Part shown: one piece after another, positions 16,743 through 26,311 of the stretch | Position numbering within the stretch: the stretch's first letter is position 1 | Layout of the letters: every line of letters starts with the position of its first letter | Assembly (NCBI RefSeq): GCF_000422465.1 | Contig: NZ_KE383842.1 | Location: 103,040 to 167,039 of the forward strand | Length of the DNA stretch: 64,000 bases | Direction: 5' to 3' | Source: Paenibacillus harenae DSM 16969 | Lineage (GTDB): Bacteria; Bacillota; Bacilli; Paenibacillales; Paenibacillaceae | Position numbers and translations under genes: made by a program | Notes under the pieces: model-generated | Told to the model about the DNA's origin: nothing | What the model saw: the letters and a program-made list of their open reading frames with translations, nothing else | The model's database searches: none

Positions 16743-16771
16743 AGAAAGCCCACAGAATGGGCTTTCTTCTC
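16743..16771. terminator. Hairpin between the gerE copy and the YjcZ-type gene
   Basis: AGAAAGCCCA, loop CAGAA, TGGGCTTTCT: a 10-bp perfect stem at 16743-16767 followed by TCTC. It lies between converging genes and could stop transcription in both directions. Confidence 0.65.
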
Positions 16772-16820
16772 AAAGTTATTTTTAGGTGTCGACGTACGGA
16801 GGTTACGTCGCTAGCTGCAA

Positions 16821-16979
16821 TTAATAGCCTTTACCTGTTCCTAAGCCGCCAACGTTGTTTCCATAACCGCCATAACCGCCGCCGAAAATACCGCAGCTAC
16901 AAGCGATAATCACCAACAGAATAAACAATACAAGAATCACACCTGTACTAGTAAAAGCACCGCCTACAAGTCCGGACAT
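16821..16979 (-). CDS. YjcZ-family sporulation peptide
   Basis: A 52-residue peptide. It begins MSGLVGGAFTSTG, has one membrane helix (VILVLFILLVIIA, residues 14-26), then CSCGIFGGGYGGYG and a Gly/Asn-rich tail ending GTGKGY. This is the pattern of the YjcZ/YrrI-like tiny sporulation proteins common in Bacillus and Paenibacillus. AAGGAGGTG stands 11 nt before the ATG at 16979. A CATATTCTA (sigma-K-type -10) lies 36 nt upstream. Function is unknown in the family. Confidence 0.85.
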   Translation of the reverse strand: MSGLVGGAFTSTGVILVLFILLVIIACSCGIFGGGYGGYGNNVGGLGTGKGY

Positions 16980-17014
16980 TGTCTACAAGCACCTCCTTCG
17001 TCTTGAGTACAATG

Positions 17015-17023
17015 TAGAATATG
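17015..17023 (-). promoter_or_regulatory. Sigma-K-type -10 element before the YjcZ-type gene
   Basis: The minus strand reads CATATTCTA, a full match to CATAnnnTA, 36 nt upstream of the start codon. No AC at the preferred 17-nt distance, so this is weaker than the gerE element. Confidence 0.3.
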
Positions 17024-17169
17024 CTTCCCGGTTTGAGCATGCTTGGGTATTTGTACCTTAGGGATGTTAGCCTAATAGATCAGCTTGCAGGATCGTGCTC
17101 TTCGGTCATGGCGTGGAAAGCAACTGCGATGCAATTTATGTATCCGCTGCCGCTGCCGGCATTTGTTTC

Positions 17170-18735
17170 TTAATAGCCGTCCGTCTTGTGGCCCAGTTCC
17201 TCGGCGATCTCCATGCCTTCGTTTGCCGGGGTGGTGCCGACGTGGCCGCTGTTTGCATCGGCCTGCTTCAAGCCGTCGGCCACGCGCTTGCCGTAATCGG
17301 GGTCGGCCTCGGTAAAATGCTTCACCATCGTCTCGCGAATGACCGAACTGCAGGTGCTGAGCGCGTCAACCAGGTTCGAAATCAGTTCATCTCGTTCCCA
17401 TTGCTCGAATTTGCGGTACGTCTCGCCGGCCTGCTTGAAATTGTTCTGACGGTCGATCGGCTGGCGGGTAAGCTTGGCCGAATATTCCGGTTCATGCGGC
17501 GCTCCCGGACGGTCAGCCTCCTTCAATCCGCCCATCGTGGAAGGCTCGTAGTTGACATGAGGGTTTTGTCCCGGCGCGATATCGACATAAAAGGCCATTT
17601 GGCCGTCCCGCTGATTCGTGGCGACCCGTTTCTTCGGCGCGTTGATCGGCAATTGCAGGTAGTTGCTGCCGACCCGGTAGCGCTGCGTATCCGAGTAGGA
17701 GAACGTGCGTCCCTGCAGCATTTTATCGTCGGAGAAATCAAGACCGTCCACCAGGACGCCGGTGCCGAATGCCGCTTGCTCGACCTCGGCGAAGTAGTTT
17801 TCCGGATTTTTGTTCAACACCATTTTGCCGACGGGCAGCATCGGAAATTGCCCGGAATCCCAAAGCTTCGTATCGTCAAGCGGGTCGAAATCGAGCTCGT
17901 CATGCGCATCGTCGCTCATCCACTGCACTTGAAGCTCCCAAGCGGGATAATCGCCGCGCTCAATCGCCTCGTACAAATCCTGCGTCGCATGGTTAAAGTT
18001 CTTGCCTTGGATCTGCTCGGCTTCCTTCTGGGTCAAATTGCGAATGCCTTGAAGCGGCTCCCAATGGTATTTGACAAGAACCGCTTTCCCTTCAGCGTTT
18101 ACCCATTTGTATGTATTGACGCCGGAGCCTTGCATTTGCCTATAGTTAGCGGGTATTCCCCAAGGGGAGAATAGAAATGTGATCATGTGCGTAGTTTCGG
18201 GAGATTGGGACACGAAGTCGAAAAAACGTTCCGAACTTTGCACGTTGGTAACGGGATCGGGCTTAAAGGCGTGCACCATGTCCGGAAATTTCATCGCGTC
18301 GCGGATAAAGAAAATTTTCAGGTTGTTGCCCACCAAATCCCAGTTGCCGTCCTCCGTATAAAACTTCGTCGCAAAGCCGCGCGGGTCGCGGAGCGTCTCC
18401 GGCGAATGGCCGCCATGAATGACGCTGGAGAAACGAACGAACACGGGCGTCTGTTTGCCGGCTTCCTGAAAGAGCTTGGCTCTCGTATACTTCGAGATCG
18501 GCTCGTTTCCAAGCTTGCCGTAGGCTTCGAAATAACCGTGCGCGCCTGCGCCTCTCCCGTGTACGACGCGCTCTGGAACCCGTTCGCGGTCGAAGTGGGA
18601 TATTTTTTCAATAAAATGGTAGTTCTCGAGCGTAGAGGGACCGCGGTTGCCAATCGTGCGAATACTTTGGTTGTCCGTGATAGGATGGCCTTGCCGGTCG
18701 GTCAATGTCTGATCGTTCGTGTCATTTGTTGTCAT
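17170..18735 (-). CDS. Monofunctional haem catalase
   Basis: A 521-residue catalase converting hydrogen peroxide to water and oxygen. Active-site region [20 protein letters not shown] (distal His), then [18 protein letters not shown] (distal Asn is replaced by the family's usual context around FIRD), and the proximal haem ligand Tyr in [14 protein letters not shown]. Length fits the small-subunit class, with a C-terminal tail ending [23 protein letters not shown] lies before the ATG at 18735. Its position next to gerE and the YjcZ-type gene raises the chance of a spore-associated catalase (KatX-like), but no clear promoter decides between vegetative (PerR/KatA) and sporulation control. Confidence 0.93.
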   Translation of the reverse strand: MTTNDTNDQTLTDRQGHPITDNQSIRTIGNRGPSTLENYHFIEKISHFDRERVPERVVHGRGAGAHGYFEAYGKLGNEPISKYTRAKLFQEAGKQTPVFVRFSSVIHGGHSPETLRDPRGFATKFYTEDGNWDLVGNNLKIFFIRDAMKFPDMVHAFKPDPVTNVQSSERFFDFVSQSPETTHMITFLFSPWGIPANYRQMQGSGVNTYKWVNAEGKAVLVKYHWEPLQGIRNLTQKEAEQIQGKNFNHATQDLYEAIERGDYPAWELQVQWMSDDAHDELDFDPLDDTKLWDSGQFPMLPVGKMVLNKNPENYFAEVEQAAFGTGVLVDGLDFSDDKMLQGRTFSYSDTQRYRVGSNYLQLPINAPKKRVATNQRDGQMAFYVDIAPGQNPHVNYEPSTMGGLKEADRPGAPHEPEYSAKLTRQPIDRQNNFKQAGETYRKFEQWERDELISNLVDALSTCSSVIRETMVKHFTEADPDYGKRVADGLKQADANSGHVGTTPANEGMEIAEELGHKTDGY

Positions 18736-18845
18736 CTTGCTGGTTTCCTCCTAGTTTTCACAATAAAGCCATTTATCGCATGTAGTATGAGTAATTTTTC
18801 CATTTAATATGCGACCGGCGACTCCCTTAAATAATTCGGATTTCG

Positions 18846-18873
18846 TTAACATTTGTTAGGTTTATGGTATGAT
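18846..18873 (+). promoter_or_regulatory. Sigma-A-like promoter of the TPR gene
   Basis: TTAACA (18846-18851), 16-nt spacer, TATGAT (18868-18873), about 80 nt upstream of ATG 18954. Confidence 0.5.
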
Positions 18874-18953
18874 TGATACAGTTGAAATGGATGCGTTAAA
18901 CAAGTTGAATAATTAAAAAACCATTCGAGCAAGAAAACTTATGGGAGGATCAT

Positions 18954-19631
18954 ATGTTAAAATTTAGTCTGCTATTCGTCCTGCTGACATGGATATTCGG
19001 CAACCCGTTTATCGCGATTATTATCATTCTTCTGCTTCTATATGGATTGGACCGCCGTTTCATCGGGTTAACGCCCAGCCTTTTCAAACCGATAAAGAGG
19101 TTATCGAGAATAAGGAAATTAAAGCGGCATATCGACCTATCGCCTAATGATATGTCCGCGAAGCATGAGCTTGCCCGGCTTCTGATCGAAAAGAAAAGCT
19201 ACCGCGAGGCCTTGACATGGCTGGAGCCGCTTCAGCAAACGCTCGAGGATTCGGCGGAGTTCTGGGATGATTTGGGGGCCTGTTATTTGTTTACGGGCGA
19301 TGAGGAACGCGGAGCCGCCTGCACGAACCGGGCGCTTGAGCTCAACCCGCGCGTCAAATACGGCGCTCCCTATTTGCGCTTAGCCGCGCATTATGCAAGC
19401 GGCCGCACGGAACTCGCGCTATCGTATATCCGCGCTTTCCAGGATATTCAATCCTCCTCGTGCGAGGCTTACGACCGGCTGGCATCGATCTATAAGCGGC
19501 TCGGACAATCGGAGAACGCGAAGCGGGCCGTCGAGGAAGGTCTGCGAATCTATCGGATGCTGCCGCGTTATAAACGGCGTCAGGAGCGTAAATGGGCCGT
19601 CCGGTTGTTGACGAAGAAATTAACGGGTTGA
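18954..19631 (+). CDS. TPR-repeat membrane protein
   Basis: A 225-residue protein with one or two N-terminal membrane helices (residues 3-32, very hydrophobic, containing IAIIIILLLLYGL), a basic stretch (KRLSRIRKLKRH), and then repeated helix pairs of TPR type (NDMSAKHELARLLIEKKSY, AEFWDDLGACYLFTGDEERG, SCEAYDRLASIYKRLGQSE). The TPR part would face the cytoplasm and bind a partner. TGGGAGGATC precedes the ATG. A monocistronic gene, unrelated to its neighbours as far as I can see; function unknown. Confidence 0.75.
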   Translation: MLKFSLLFVLLTWIFGNPFIAIIIILLLLYGLDRRFIGLTPSLFKPIKRLSRIRKLKRHIDLSPNDMSAKHELARLLIEKKSYREALTWLEPLQQTLEDSAEFWDDLGACYLFTGDEERGAACTNRALELNPRVKYGAPYLRLAAHYASGRTELALSYIRAFQDIQSSSCEAYDRLASIYKRLGQSENAKRAVEEGLRIYRMLPRYKRRQERKWAVRLLTKKLTG

Positions 19632-19765
19632 TTGAACCCGCATGACTCCTGGTTTTCGACAATCATTTTCAAAATGTTATCATTTGTTAGCGCTATTTAT
19701 ATTGTTGTTTTAAATAGAATGTTTCATAATGAATGCTATATTAGAGAGAAGGGCAAGATGAAGGG

Positions 19766-21511
19766 ATGCAGCGCAATATATGGCTTATGGCGATCAGTGT
19801 TATCGTCGTTTCAATTCTACTAAACAATACAGTCTACTATTTTCTGACGAAAAAGACACTGGAGGACTCCTTCAACGAAGAGCTGCTTGCCCACGCCAAA
19901 CGGCTGGAGGTATCGCTCGAGCAATCCCGGCAAGGCGCCGAATTATTTCAGGATCAGATCGGAAGAGAGCTTCGGACGGCTTCCATTGCGGCGCAATATG
20001 CGCTGGATTCCGATGTCGAGAAGGTGACGAACGAGCAGCTGGCCGAGCTTAGCAAGAAGCTTGGCATAAGCCATATCACGCTTCTGAAGAGGCTTCCGGA
20101 CGATATTATCCTGTACAAATCTTCCGATGAATCGCAGCTTGGCAAAAGCACGAAAACATGGAAGCCTTGGTACCAGGTATTTAACCAATTGTTTGACGAG
20201 AAAAACGCCTCGGTTGATTGGCTTGGGCAGACGCTGCCGAATTTCTGGAGCGGCCCCTTCGAGGTCTCGTCAACGGACGTGGACAAAATAAATAAGTGGG
20301 GCTACTATTACGACGGCGCGACGAATTATATTGTTGACCCCTATGTCGGCTATGACCGGCAGGAGGAATACGAGAACGCGACCGGCGTGCACCGGATGAT
20401 CGAAAACTCGCTGCAAAGCAGCGACTCGCTGCTCGAAATCGCCTTTATTAATCCGGAGACATTTCCCGATGGTGAAAATACGATTCACCCGAATGGCGAT
20501 GTGCAGGGACATAAGGTGCAGGCGCCGATTTTTTACGGCTCGTATACGATGAAGTCGGAGAAAGATACCGAGCTGGTTCGGAAAGCTTATTTAACGAAAG
20601 AAATGGTAACGCACAAGGAGAACATCGGCGGCAGAGAAATTTTCAAAATGTTCATTCCCGTGTTTTCGGATGAAAGAGGCATTAATATTACCGACCGGGA
20701 CGGTATCCCGATGAACAGCTACGTGCTGTCGCTAACTTCGGATTATCATATCATCCAGGAAAAACTGGATGCGCAGTTTTTGAATTTGGGATTTATTATT
20801 ATCATTTTAACCGGATTCAGCTTAATAATCGCCTTGGTCGCGATGAGATATTACAGGCAGTCCCGCGATAAGGCCGTCAGGGTCACACAGGAAACGTATG
20901 TGGAAGAGATCAACCAGCTGTTTCAGTCGATTCGCGCGCAGCGGCATGATTTCTTGAATCACGTGCAGACGATCCATTCGCTTGCGGAGCTCGATAAGTC
21001 CAAAGAGCTTGTCGCATACACGAAGGAGCTGACGGGCGACATCCGGTTAATGAACGATATTATCAATATCGGCAATCCGGCGATCGCCGCGCTTATCCGG
21101 TCGAAGATTTCGCAGGCGGAGAGCTATAAGATCCAGTTCAGCTGTTCGTTCACAGGTCTCAATATGCAGGAGATGGGCGTGAAGACGCTTGATGTCAACC
21201 GGATGCTCGGCAATCTGATCGATAATGCCTTCGACGAGGTGCTTAAATATTCGGAGGACCGGCGCCATGTGACGCTTGTCGGCAAGCAGACGGATGAGGA
21301 GCTTGAATTCACGATAAGCAATACATGCGAGCAAGCGGAGGAGACGGTGACGAAGCCGATTTTCGACGCGGGTTACTCCACCAAGCAGCAGGATCATCAA
21401 GGCTTGGGCCTGTCGATTGTGAAATCGATCGCGGAGCAGTACAAAGGCAGCGTTTATGTCACGGCGGAGCCGACCGGCAAACTGACCTTTATTCTAATCA
21501 TTCCGTTATAA
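19766..21511 (+). CDS. Orphan sensor histidine kinase, Spo0B/CitA-type core
   Basis: A 581-residue kinase: helix at residues 7-26, a large extracytoplasmic sensor at about 27-340 with dCache-like features, a second helix at about 344-366, then a Spo0B-type alpha-helical dimerisation domain with the phospho-acceptor His near residue 393 (RAQRHDFLNHVQTIHSL). The ATPase domain has MLGNLIDNAFDEVLKY (N box) and HQGLGLSIVKSIAEQYKG (G box). It belongs to the DcuS/CitA/NatK-like group. No response regulator gene is adjacent: the next gene is a SWIM protein after a terminator. The start is uncertain because the nearest purine-rich site (AGAGAAGGG) is rather far. Confidence 0.8.
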   Translation: MQRNIWLMAISVIVVSILLNNTVYYFLTKKTLEDSFNEELLAHAKRLEVSLEQSRQGAELFQDQIGRELRTASIAAQYALDSDVEKVTNEQLAELSKKLGISHITLLKRLPDDIILYKSSDESQLGKSTKTWKPWYQVFNQLFDEKNASVDWLGQTLPNFWSGPFEVSSTDVDKINKWGYYYDGATNYIVDPYVGYDRQEEYENATGVHRMIENSLQSSDSLLEIAFINPETFPDGENTIHPNGDVQGHKVQAPIFYGSYTMKSEKDTELVRKAYLTKEMVTHKENIGGREIFKMFIPVFSDERGINITDRDGIPMNSYVLSLTSDYHIIQEKLDAQFLNLGFIIIILTGFSLIIALVAMRYYRQSRDKAVRVTQETYVEEINQLFQSIRAQRHDFLNHVQTIHSLAELDKSKELVAYTKELTGDIRLMNDIINIGNPAIAALIRSKISQAESYKIQFSCSFTGLNMQEMGVKTLDVNRMLGNLIDNAFDEVLKYSEDRRHVTLVGKQTDEELEFTISNTCEQAEETVTKPIFDAGYSTKQQDHQGLGLSIVKSIAEQYKGSVYVTAEPTGKLTFILIIPL

Positions 21512-21520
21512 ACCGAAATG

Positions 21521-21563
21521 CGCCGGACAAACGAATTCCATTCGTCGTCCCGGCGTTTTTTTT
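21521..21563 (+). terminator. Terminator after the orphan kinase gene
   Basis: Arms CGCCGG/CCGGCG and inner arms ACGAAT/ATTCGT form one long interrupted stem, followed by eight T. Rho-independent form. Confidence 0.8.
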
Positions 21564-21607
21564 GATATAATAGAAGGAATGCAGATGAACGGAAAGGAAG
21601 CGGGTGA

Positions 21608-23206
21608 ATGTCTGAAATGCGTCTCAGCGAAAAACTACATGCGGCATTCGAACAGCAGCTGAAGGATCAAGCCATGACCGTGATTTTGAAACGCGGCTGG
21701 CAGTACTATATTGACGGTCAAGTAAACAGCGCCAATGCGGGAGGGCATGATAATCTTTACGGTGTCGTGCAAGGATCCGACCTGTATGCGGTGATCCTCG
21801 ATGCGGGGCATTTCCGCTACAGCTCCTGCACCTGTCCCCACCAAGGATTTTGCAAGCATATGGCGGCTGTCTATTTTCAATACTGCAACGAGCAGGAGGG
21901 CGGTCATGTACAGGCGGAGAAAGCGTACTTCCGTCTGCTCGGCCTTACATCCGCCAGCACTTTACTGAAGACGCATGCGGTTCAGCCCCCTGTAGCGGAG
22001 ATCGCTCTTGATCCTGGCGAGCAGGGCAGCGCGGCGGATTGGCTGGAATGGATGGAAGCGACGCATGGCGAGACTTGGCGCAAGTGCCGCCATTCCCTGC
22101 ACGCGCTTCAGCCCGTATTGTCGTCCTTAAAGGGCTTATCGAAGGACTGGGAGAAGCCGCGTCAGCGTCTGCATTGGGGAACGGCCATTTTATTCGTCCT
22201 GGAGCAGGCGGAGCGCGCCATTACAACGGTCGACTCGTTCAGCCGGTATTACCATGAAATGTCTTTTATCCGCATGGCTGAGCCATGGGTGGAGCATCTA
22301 TATACGCTTATTTCCGAGCTTGCCCCCAAGGAGATGGATGCCGGCGAGGAGGCTTGGGCGGACACGCTCGTTGCCACAGTCAAGAAGCGGGCGTCCAGCA
22401 TGGAGCAGCAGCTCTTCGAGTGGGGATTTATGTATTTGGCCTTATGCGAGAAACTGTCGGAGAATCGGGGCTGGTACGAGCGCGAGTTAAGCTCGATGCT
22501 TCGGTTTGCCGAGAATGGGGATGGGGATGCAGAGAATACTTCGTTTGTCCATACGGCAATCGGCATGATGTTTTATTTCGATTCGCGGGATGAACTGGCG
22601 ATTCGCCACTTTGCCCTGACGAGCTTTGACCGGTCCCAGCGCGTTATATATCCGTGCGCGGCTCAGCGTATGGAGGAAGGAAAATGGGAGCTCGTTGAAC
22701 GATGGATGAGTTTTCTGTTCGAGCATGTTTATAAGGTAAGAAACGGACGGACGGTAGGCCCGTTCTTAACCTTGTGCCGGAGAGCCGACCAAGACCGCCC
22801 GGATCTGCCGGTCTGGACGGACTATATGACGCAATTGCTGCCGCATTCCTATTCGGAGCTGTCCGATCACTGGCTGGACCGGAAGCGTTACGAGGAATGG
22901 GCGGATTTGCAAATGCTCGTAGGCTCTCGTCCGGAGGAGGTCGGCGCCCATGCGCTGCGCGAGATTGCAAAGCTTGCTCCCGGAGCGTTAATGCCGCTCT
23001 ACCACCAATCGGTTGAAGCTTGTATCCAGACGCGCAATCGCCAAGGCTACCGGATGGCCGTCAAGCAGCTGAAAAAGCTGGAACGGTTATATAAAGCGGA
23101 TAAGAATGCGGCAAGATGGGACCGCTATATTGACGGGCTTGTCCGTAAGCATCAGCGTCTCCGGGCGTTTCAGGAGGAGCTGTGGAAAGGGAAAATCGTA
23201 ACATGA
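21608..23206 (+). CDS. SWIM zinc-finger protein (YwqB-like)
   Basis: A 532-residue protein. The SWIM finger CTCPHQGFCKH (CxCx6CxH) is at about residues 75-85; the rest is helix-rich without a further recognisable motif. The gene overlaps the SNF2 helicase gene by 4 nt. SWIM plus SNF2 neighbours occur widely in Firmicutes (YwqB/YwqA in B. subtilis), so the two probably form a DNA- or nucleoprotein-remodelling complex. ATG 21608 has GGAAAGGAAGCGGG upstream. Confidence 0.82.
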   Translation: MSEMRLSEKLHAAFEQQLKDQAMTVILKRGWQYYIDGQVNSANAGGHDNLYGVVQGSDLYAVILDAGHFRYSSCTCPHQGFCKHMAAVYFQYCNEQEGGHVQAEKAYFRLLGLTSASTLLKTHAVQPPVAEIALDPGEQGSAADWLEWMEATHGETWRKCRHSLHALQPVLSSLKGLSKDWEKPRQRLHWGTAILFVLEQAERAITTVDSFSRYYHEMSFIRMAEPWVEHLYTLISELAPKEMDAGEEAWADTLVATVKKRASSMEQQLFEWGFMYLALCEKLSENRGWYERELSSMLRFAENGDGDAENTSFVHTAIGMMFYFDSRDELAIRHFALTSFDRSQRVIYPCAAQRMEEGKWELVERWMSFLFEHVYKVRNGRTVGPFLTLCRRADQDRPDLPVWTDYMTQLLPHSYSELSDHWLDRKRYEEWADLQMLVGSRPEEVGAHALREIAKLAPGALMPLYHQSVEACIQTRNRQGYRMAVKQLKKLERLYKADKNAARWDRYIDGLVRKHQRLRAFQEELWKGKIVT

Positions 23207-26109
23207 GGACATATATTGGCGCTCGCAAGCTTGTAATAGACGGTTTTTGGAATGAGGATGACGGCGTCTCGTCCGTTATGCTCGGCACGGTCGAACGGAA
23301 GGACGCGGCGGCGGACGGAAGACTGAGATCGGTCCTGTTTGCCTGGCACAAAGCATCCTGGTACGGCGCTGAAATCGAGGAGATCAGCGCGGGCGACCGC
23401 AAGCTGCTGAAGGTGCCGCCGCTGCTTGCGGTTGATTATTTATCATCGCCTAAGCCTGTCAGGCTGCTGCAGCTGGATTGGACCGAGCGGATGCAGACGC
23501 TGATGCGGCTCGCGGAGCATATTCGAACAGCCTTGTTAAACGGCTGGTTTACGCCCGATTGGACACGGTGGTCGGAAGCGAGACGCAGCTGGAAAATGGC
23601 CATTCCCGAGCAGGAAGAGCTGCCGAACCGGCTCTGGTCGGAGACGGTTCAGGAGGCGGTGCGGCATGGCGACAAAGGGGTTGAACGGTGGCTGAGCAGC
23701 GCCGTTGAACAAATGATTGAAGAAAACGTATCGGCAGCTCAAGCATGGCGGGCAGTAGAGGCGGCATCCGGGGAGGCGGTCGTGAGACGAAAGTCGTCCG
23801 ACGAGGAGGATTGGCTGATCGCGATCGGACTTCGCAAGGATACGCTGCCGTTCCGCGTGGCGCTTCAGCTCGTTGAGCCTAATGAAACGGCCGGATGGCG
23901 GCTTCGGCCTGCCCTGCAGGACCGCGAAGGAGGCCCCTGGTTTCCGATCCGGCGCCTGCCTTGGATAAAGGGCTGGGAGAAGGATTCCGATTCACCGCTT
24001 GAAATCCCGGTAGATTGGCAGCCGCTTCTGGAAACGAAGCTGGCGAAGGAGCAGCAGAAATGGGTAACCGCGCTGCCGGAGTGGAGCGACGCCAATGAAG
24101 AAGGGAATATCAAGGAGTTGTTGTCGGATCATGAGGCATGGCAATTTCTCGAATTTGCGAGCGTGCAGCTCCTCGAAGCCGGCTGTCCGGTATTGCTGCC
24201 TGCTTGGTGGGAAGCGGTCCGTTCACGCAAGCTGCGTCTCCGGGCAAAGATGAAATCGTCCGTCGGCTCGGCAGCGCAGCCGATGTTCGGATTGGATCAA
24301 ATCGTGCAGTTCGATTGGAAGCTGGCGCTCGGCGACGTGAATTTGACCGAGGCGGAATTCCTTCATCTTGCGGAGCAGAATCGAAGGTTGTTTAATATCG
24401 GCGGCGAATGGGTCCATCTGGATCCGCAGGACGTTACGCAAATCAAACAGTGGCTGAAGCGTATGGGCAAGCGCAAGGGACTATCCTTCCGCGACGTGCT
24501 GGAGATGCATCTGCGAGGAGGCATGCCGCTTGAAGACGGAGGCGAGCCGGAATCGGATCTGCAGGCGGAGATCGAGCTGAATGAGCATCTGACCAATTGG
24601 CTTGCGCAGCTGCAGCAATCATCGCAAATTCCGTTAGCCGACGTTCCGGATACTTTTCTCGGCGAGCTTCGCCCCTACCAGCATCAAGGCGTATCGTGGC
24701 TGTTATTTCTGCGGAGGTTTGGCCTTGGCGGCGTATTGGCCGATGATATGGGGCTTGGCAAAACCATTCAATTCATGGCTTATCTCGTCTATATAAAGGA
24801 GCATAAGCTGCAAATGAACGGCCCGTCGCTATTAATTTGTCCGACGTCCGTTATCGGCAACTGGGAGAAGGAGCTGGAGCGCTTCGCTCCTTCGCTCCGC
24901 ATTATGCTGCACTACGGGAACAGGCGGGATAAAGGAGAAGCGTTCCGGGAAACGGTGCAGGGTGCGGATTTAGTCATCACCTCCTACTCATTAGCCCAGC
25001 TGGACGAAGAGGAGCTTGGCTTAGTCGAATGGGATGCGCTGTGCCTGGACGAAGCGCAGAACATCAAAAACGTCTATACGAAGCAATCGATGGCGATTCG
25101 CCGGCTGGCCTCGTATCACCGGGTTGCGCTGACGGGCACGCCGATGGAGAACCGGCTGACCGAGCTGTGGTCGATTTATGATTTTATAAATCCGGGTTAT
25201 CTCGGCAATATGAATGAATTCCGGCAGGCGATCGTTACGCCGATTGAGAAGACGCGCGACGAGAGCATAATCGCGGGTCTGCAGCGGTGGATCAAGCCGT
25301 TCATGCTGCGGAGGGTGAAGAAGGATCCTTCGATCCAGCTCTCGCTGCCGGACAAAAACGAATCCAAAACCTATGTTTCGTTAACGGCAGAGCAGGGCGC
25401 CATGTACGAGAACTTTGTATCCGATCTGCTTGAAAATCTAGATAAGCTGGGCCCGATGCAGAGAAGAGGGCTGATTCTTGCCGCGTTAACGAGACTGAAG
25501 CAGCTGTGCGACCATCCGTCCTTACTTGCGGGCGAGGACCGCCCTGCATTGTGGGAGGTCGAACGCTCCAATAAAGTGGCGAGGCTTCTTGAGATGTGCG
25601 AGGAGATCGCGGCTGAGGGCGAACGGTGCTTGATTTTCACGCAATACGTAGACATGGGGCGCCAACTTCAGCAGCTGCTGGAGGAGAGGACCGGCATGAC
25701 GGTGCCGTATTTGCACGGCGGAGTGCCGAAGGCGAAACGCGATGAGATGATCGGCAAATTCCAGGATGCGGAGGAGCCGTGCTGCGCATTCGTGTTATCC
25801 TTGAAGGCCGGTGGAACGGGGCTGAATTTGACTGCCGCGAACCATGTGTTTCATTTCGACCGGTGGTGGAATCCCGCCGTGGAGAATCAAGCGACGGACC
25901 GCGCGTTCCGGATCGGCCAGACGAAGAAGGTTCAAGTGCATAAGTTCGTTACGCTCGGTACGCTTGAGGAGAAGATTGACGAAATGATCGAGAGGAAGCA
26001 ATCCTTGAACGAACAGGTCGTCGGCCAATCCGAGCAATGGATTACCGAGATGTCCACGGATGATTTGAGAGAGCTGTTTGCCCTGCGCAAGAGCTGGTTA
26101 AAGGGATGA
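23203..26109 (+). CDS. SNF2-family DNA helicase/translocase (YwqA-like)
   Basis: A 968-residue SWI2/SNF2 ATPase. The N-terminal half (1-480) is the bacterial SNF2-associated region. The motor follows: motif I DDMGLGKT near 513, motif Ia LICPTSVIGNWEKEL, motif II DEAQ near 616, motif III LTGTPMEN, then the second RecA lobe with FTQYVDMGRQL, SLKAGGTGLNLTAAN and QATDRAFRIGQ. It translocates on duplex DNA without classical unwinding. Two starts are possible: ATG 23203, overlapping the previous stop, or GTG 23182, which sits 4 nt after AGGAGG. I use 23203 with reservation. A cytoplasmic partner of the SWIM protein. Confidence 0.9.
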   Translation: MRTYIGARKLVIDGFWNEDDGVSSVMLGTVERKDAAADGRLRSVLFAWHKASWYGAEIEEISAGDRKLLKVPPLLAVDYLSSPKPVRLLQLDWTERMQTLMRLAEHIRTALLNGWFTPDWTRWSEARRSWKMAIPEQEELPNRLWSETVQEAVRHGDKGVERWLSSAVEQMIEENVSAAQAWRAVEAASGEAVVRRKSSDEEDWLIAIGLRKDTLPFRVALQLVEPNETAGWRLRPALQDREGGPWFPIRRLPWIKGWEKDSDSPLEIPVDWQPLLETKLAKEQQKWVTALPEWSDANEEGNIKELLSDHEAWQFLEFASVQLLEAGCPVLLPAWWEAVRSRKLRLRAKMKSSVGSAAQPMFGLDQIVQFDWKLALGDVNLTEAEFLHLAEQNRRLFNIGGEWVHLDPQDVTQIKQWLKRMGKRKGLSFRDVLEMHLRGGMPLEDGGEPESDLQAEIELNEHLTNWLAQLQQSSQIPLADVPDTFLGELRPYQHQGVSWLLFLRRFGLGGVLADDMGLGKTIQFMAYLVYIKEHKLQMNGPSLLICPTSVIGNWEKELERFAPSLRIMLHYGNRRDKGEAFRETVQGADLVITSYSLAQLDEEELGLVEWDALCLDEAQNIKNVYTKQSMAIRRLASYHRVALTGTPMENRLTELWSIYDFINPGYLGNMNEFRQAIVTPIEKTRDESIIAGLQRWIKPFMLRRVKKDPSIQLSLPDKNESKTYVSLTAEQGAMYENFVSDLLENLDKLGPMQRRGLILAALTRLKQLCDHPSLLAGEDRPALWEVERSNKVARLLEMCEEIAAEGERCLIFTQYVDMGRQLQQLLEERTGMTVPYLHGGVPKAKRDEMIGKFQDAEEPCCAFVLSLKAGGTGLNLTAANHVFHFDRWWNPAVENQATDRAFRIGQTKKVQVHKFVTLGTLEEKIDEMIERKQSLNEQVVGQSEQWITEMSTDDLRELFALRKSWLKG

Positions 26110-26118
26110 GGGATATAA

Positions 26119-26295
26119 ATGCCGGAAGATAGCCTGCACGCGAAGCAGCTGAAATGGCGGCCGGCAAGCGAGGCCGCAAACCTTCAAGAGGAACCCGCAG
26201 ATGAAGACGGCCGCAGCCGGTCAGACGGCGCGAACCGGGAATGGCAGCGGTTCTACGAGGTTATTAAAGAAATAACGGATGATATGCGACGTTAG
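26119..26295 (+). CDS. Small hypothetical protein, 58 residues
   Basis: ATG 26119, 9 nt after the helicase stop, preceded by GATGAGGGATATAA. The product is charged and probably partly disordered: it begins MPEDSLHAKQLKW and ends with a helix-like FYEVIKEITDDMRR. A terminator hairpin follows 16 nt after the stop, so the frame fits as the last gene of the SWIM-SNF2 operon. No family recognised; conservation would decide whether it is real. Confidence 0.5.
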   Translation: MPEDSLHAKQLKWRPASEAANLQEEPADEDGRSRSDGANREWQRFYEVIKEITDDMRR

Positions 26296-26311
26296 CTTAT
26301 CATGATCATAG

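Noticed and set aside
17095..18174. 359-codon ORF antisense to catalase
   Set aside because: No ribosome site or family features; catalase on the other strand is unambiguous.
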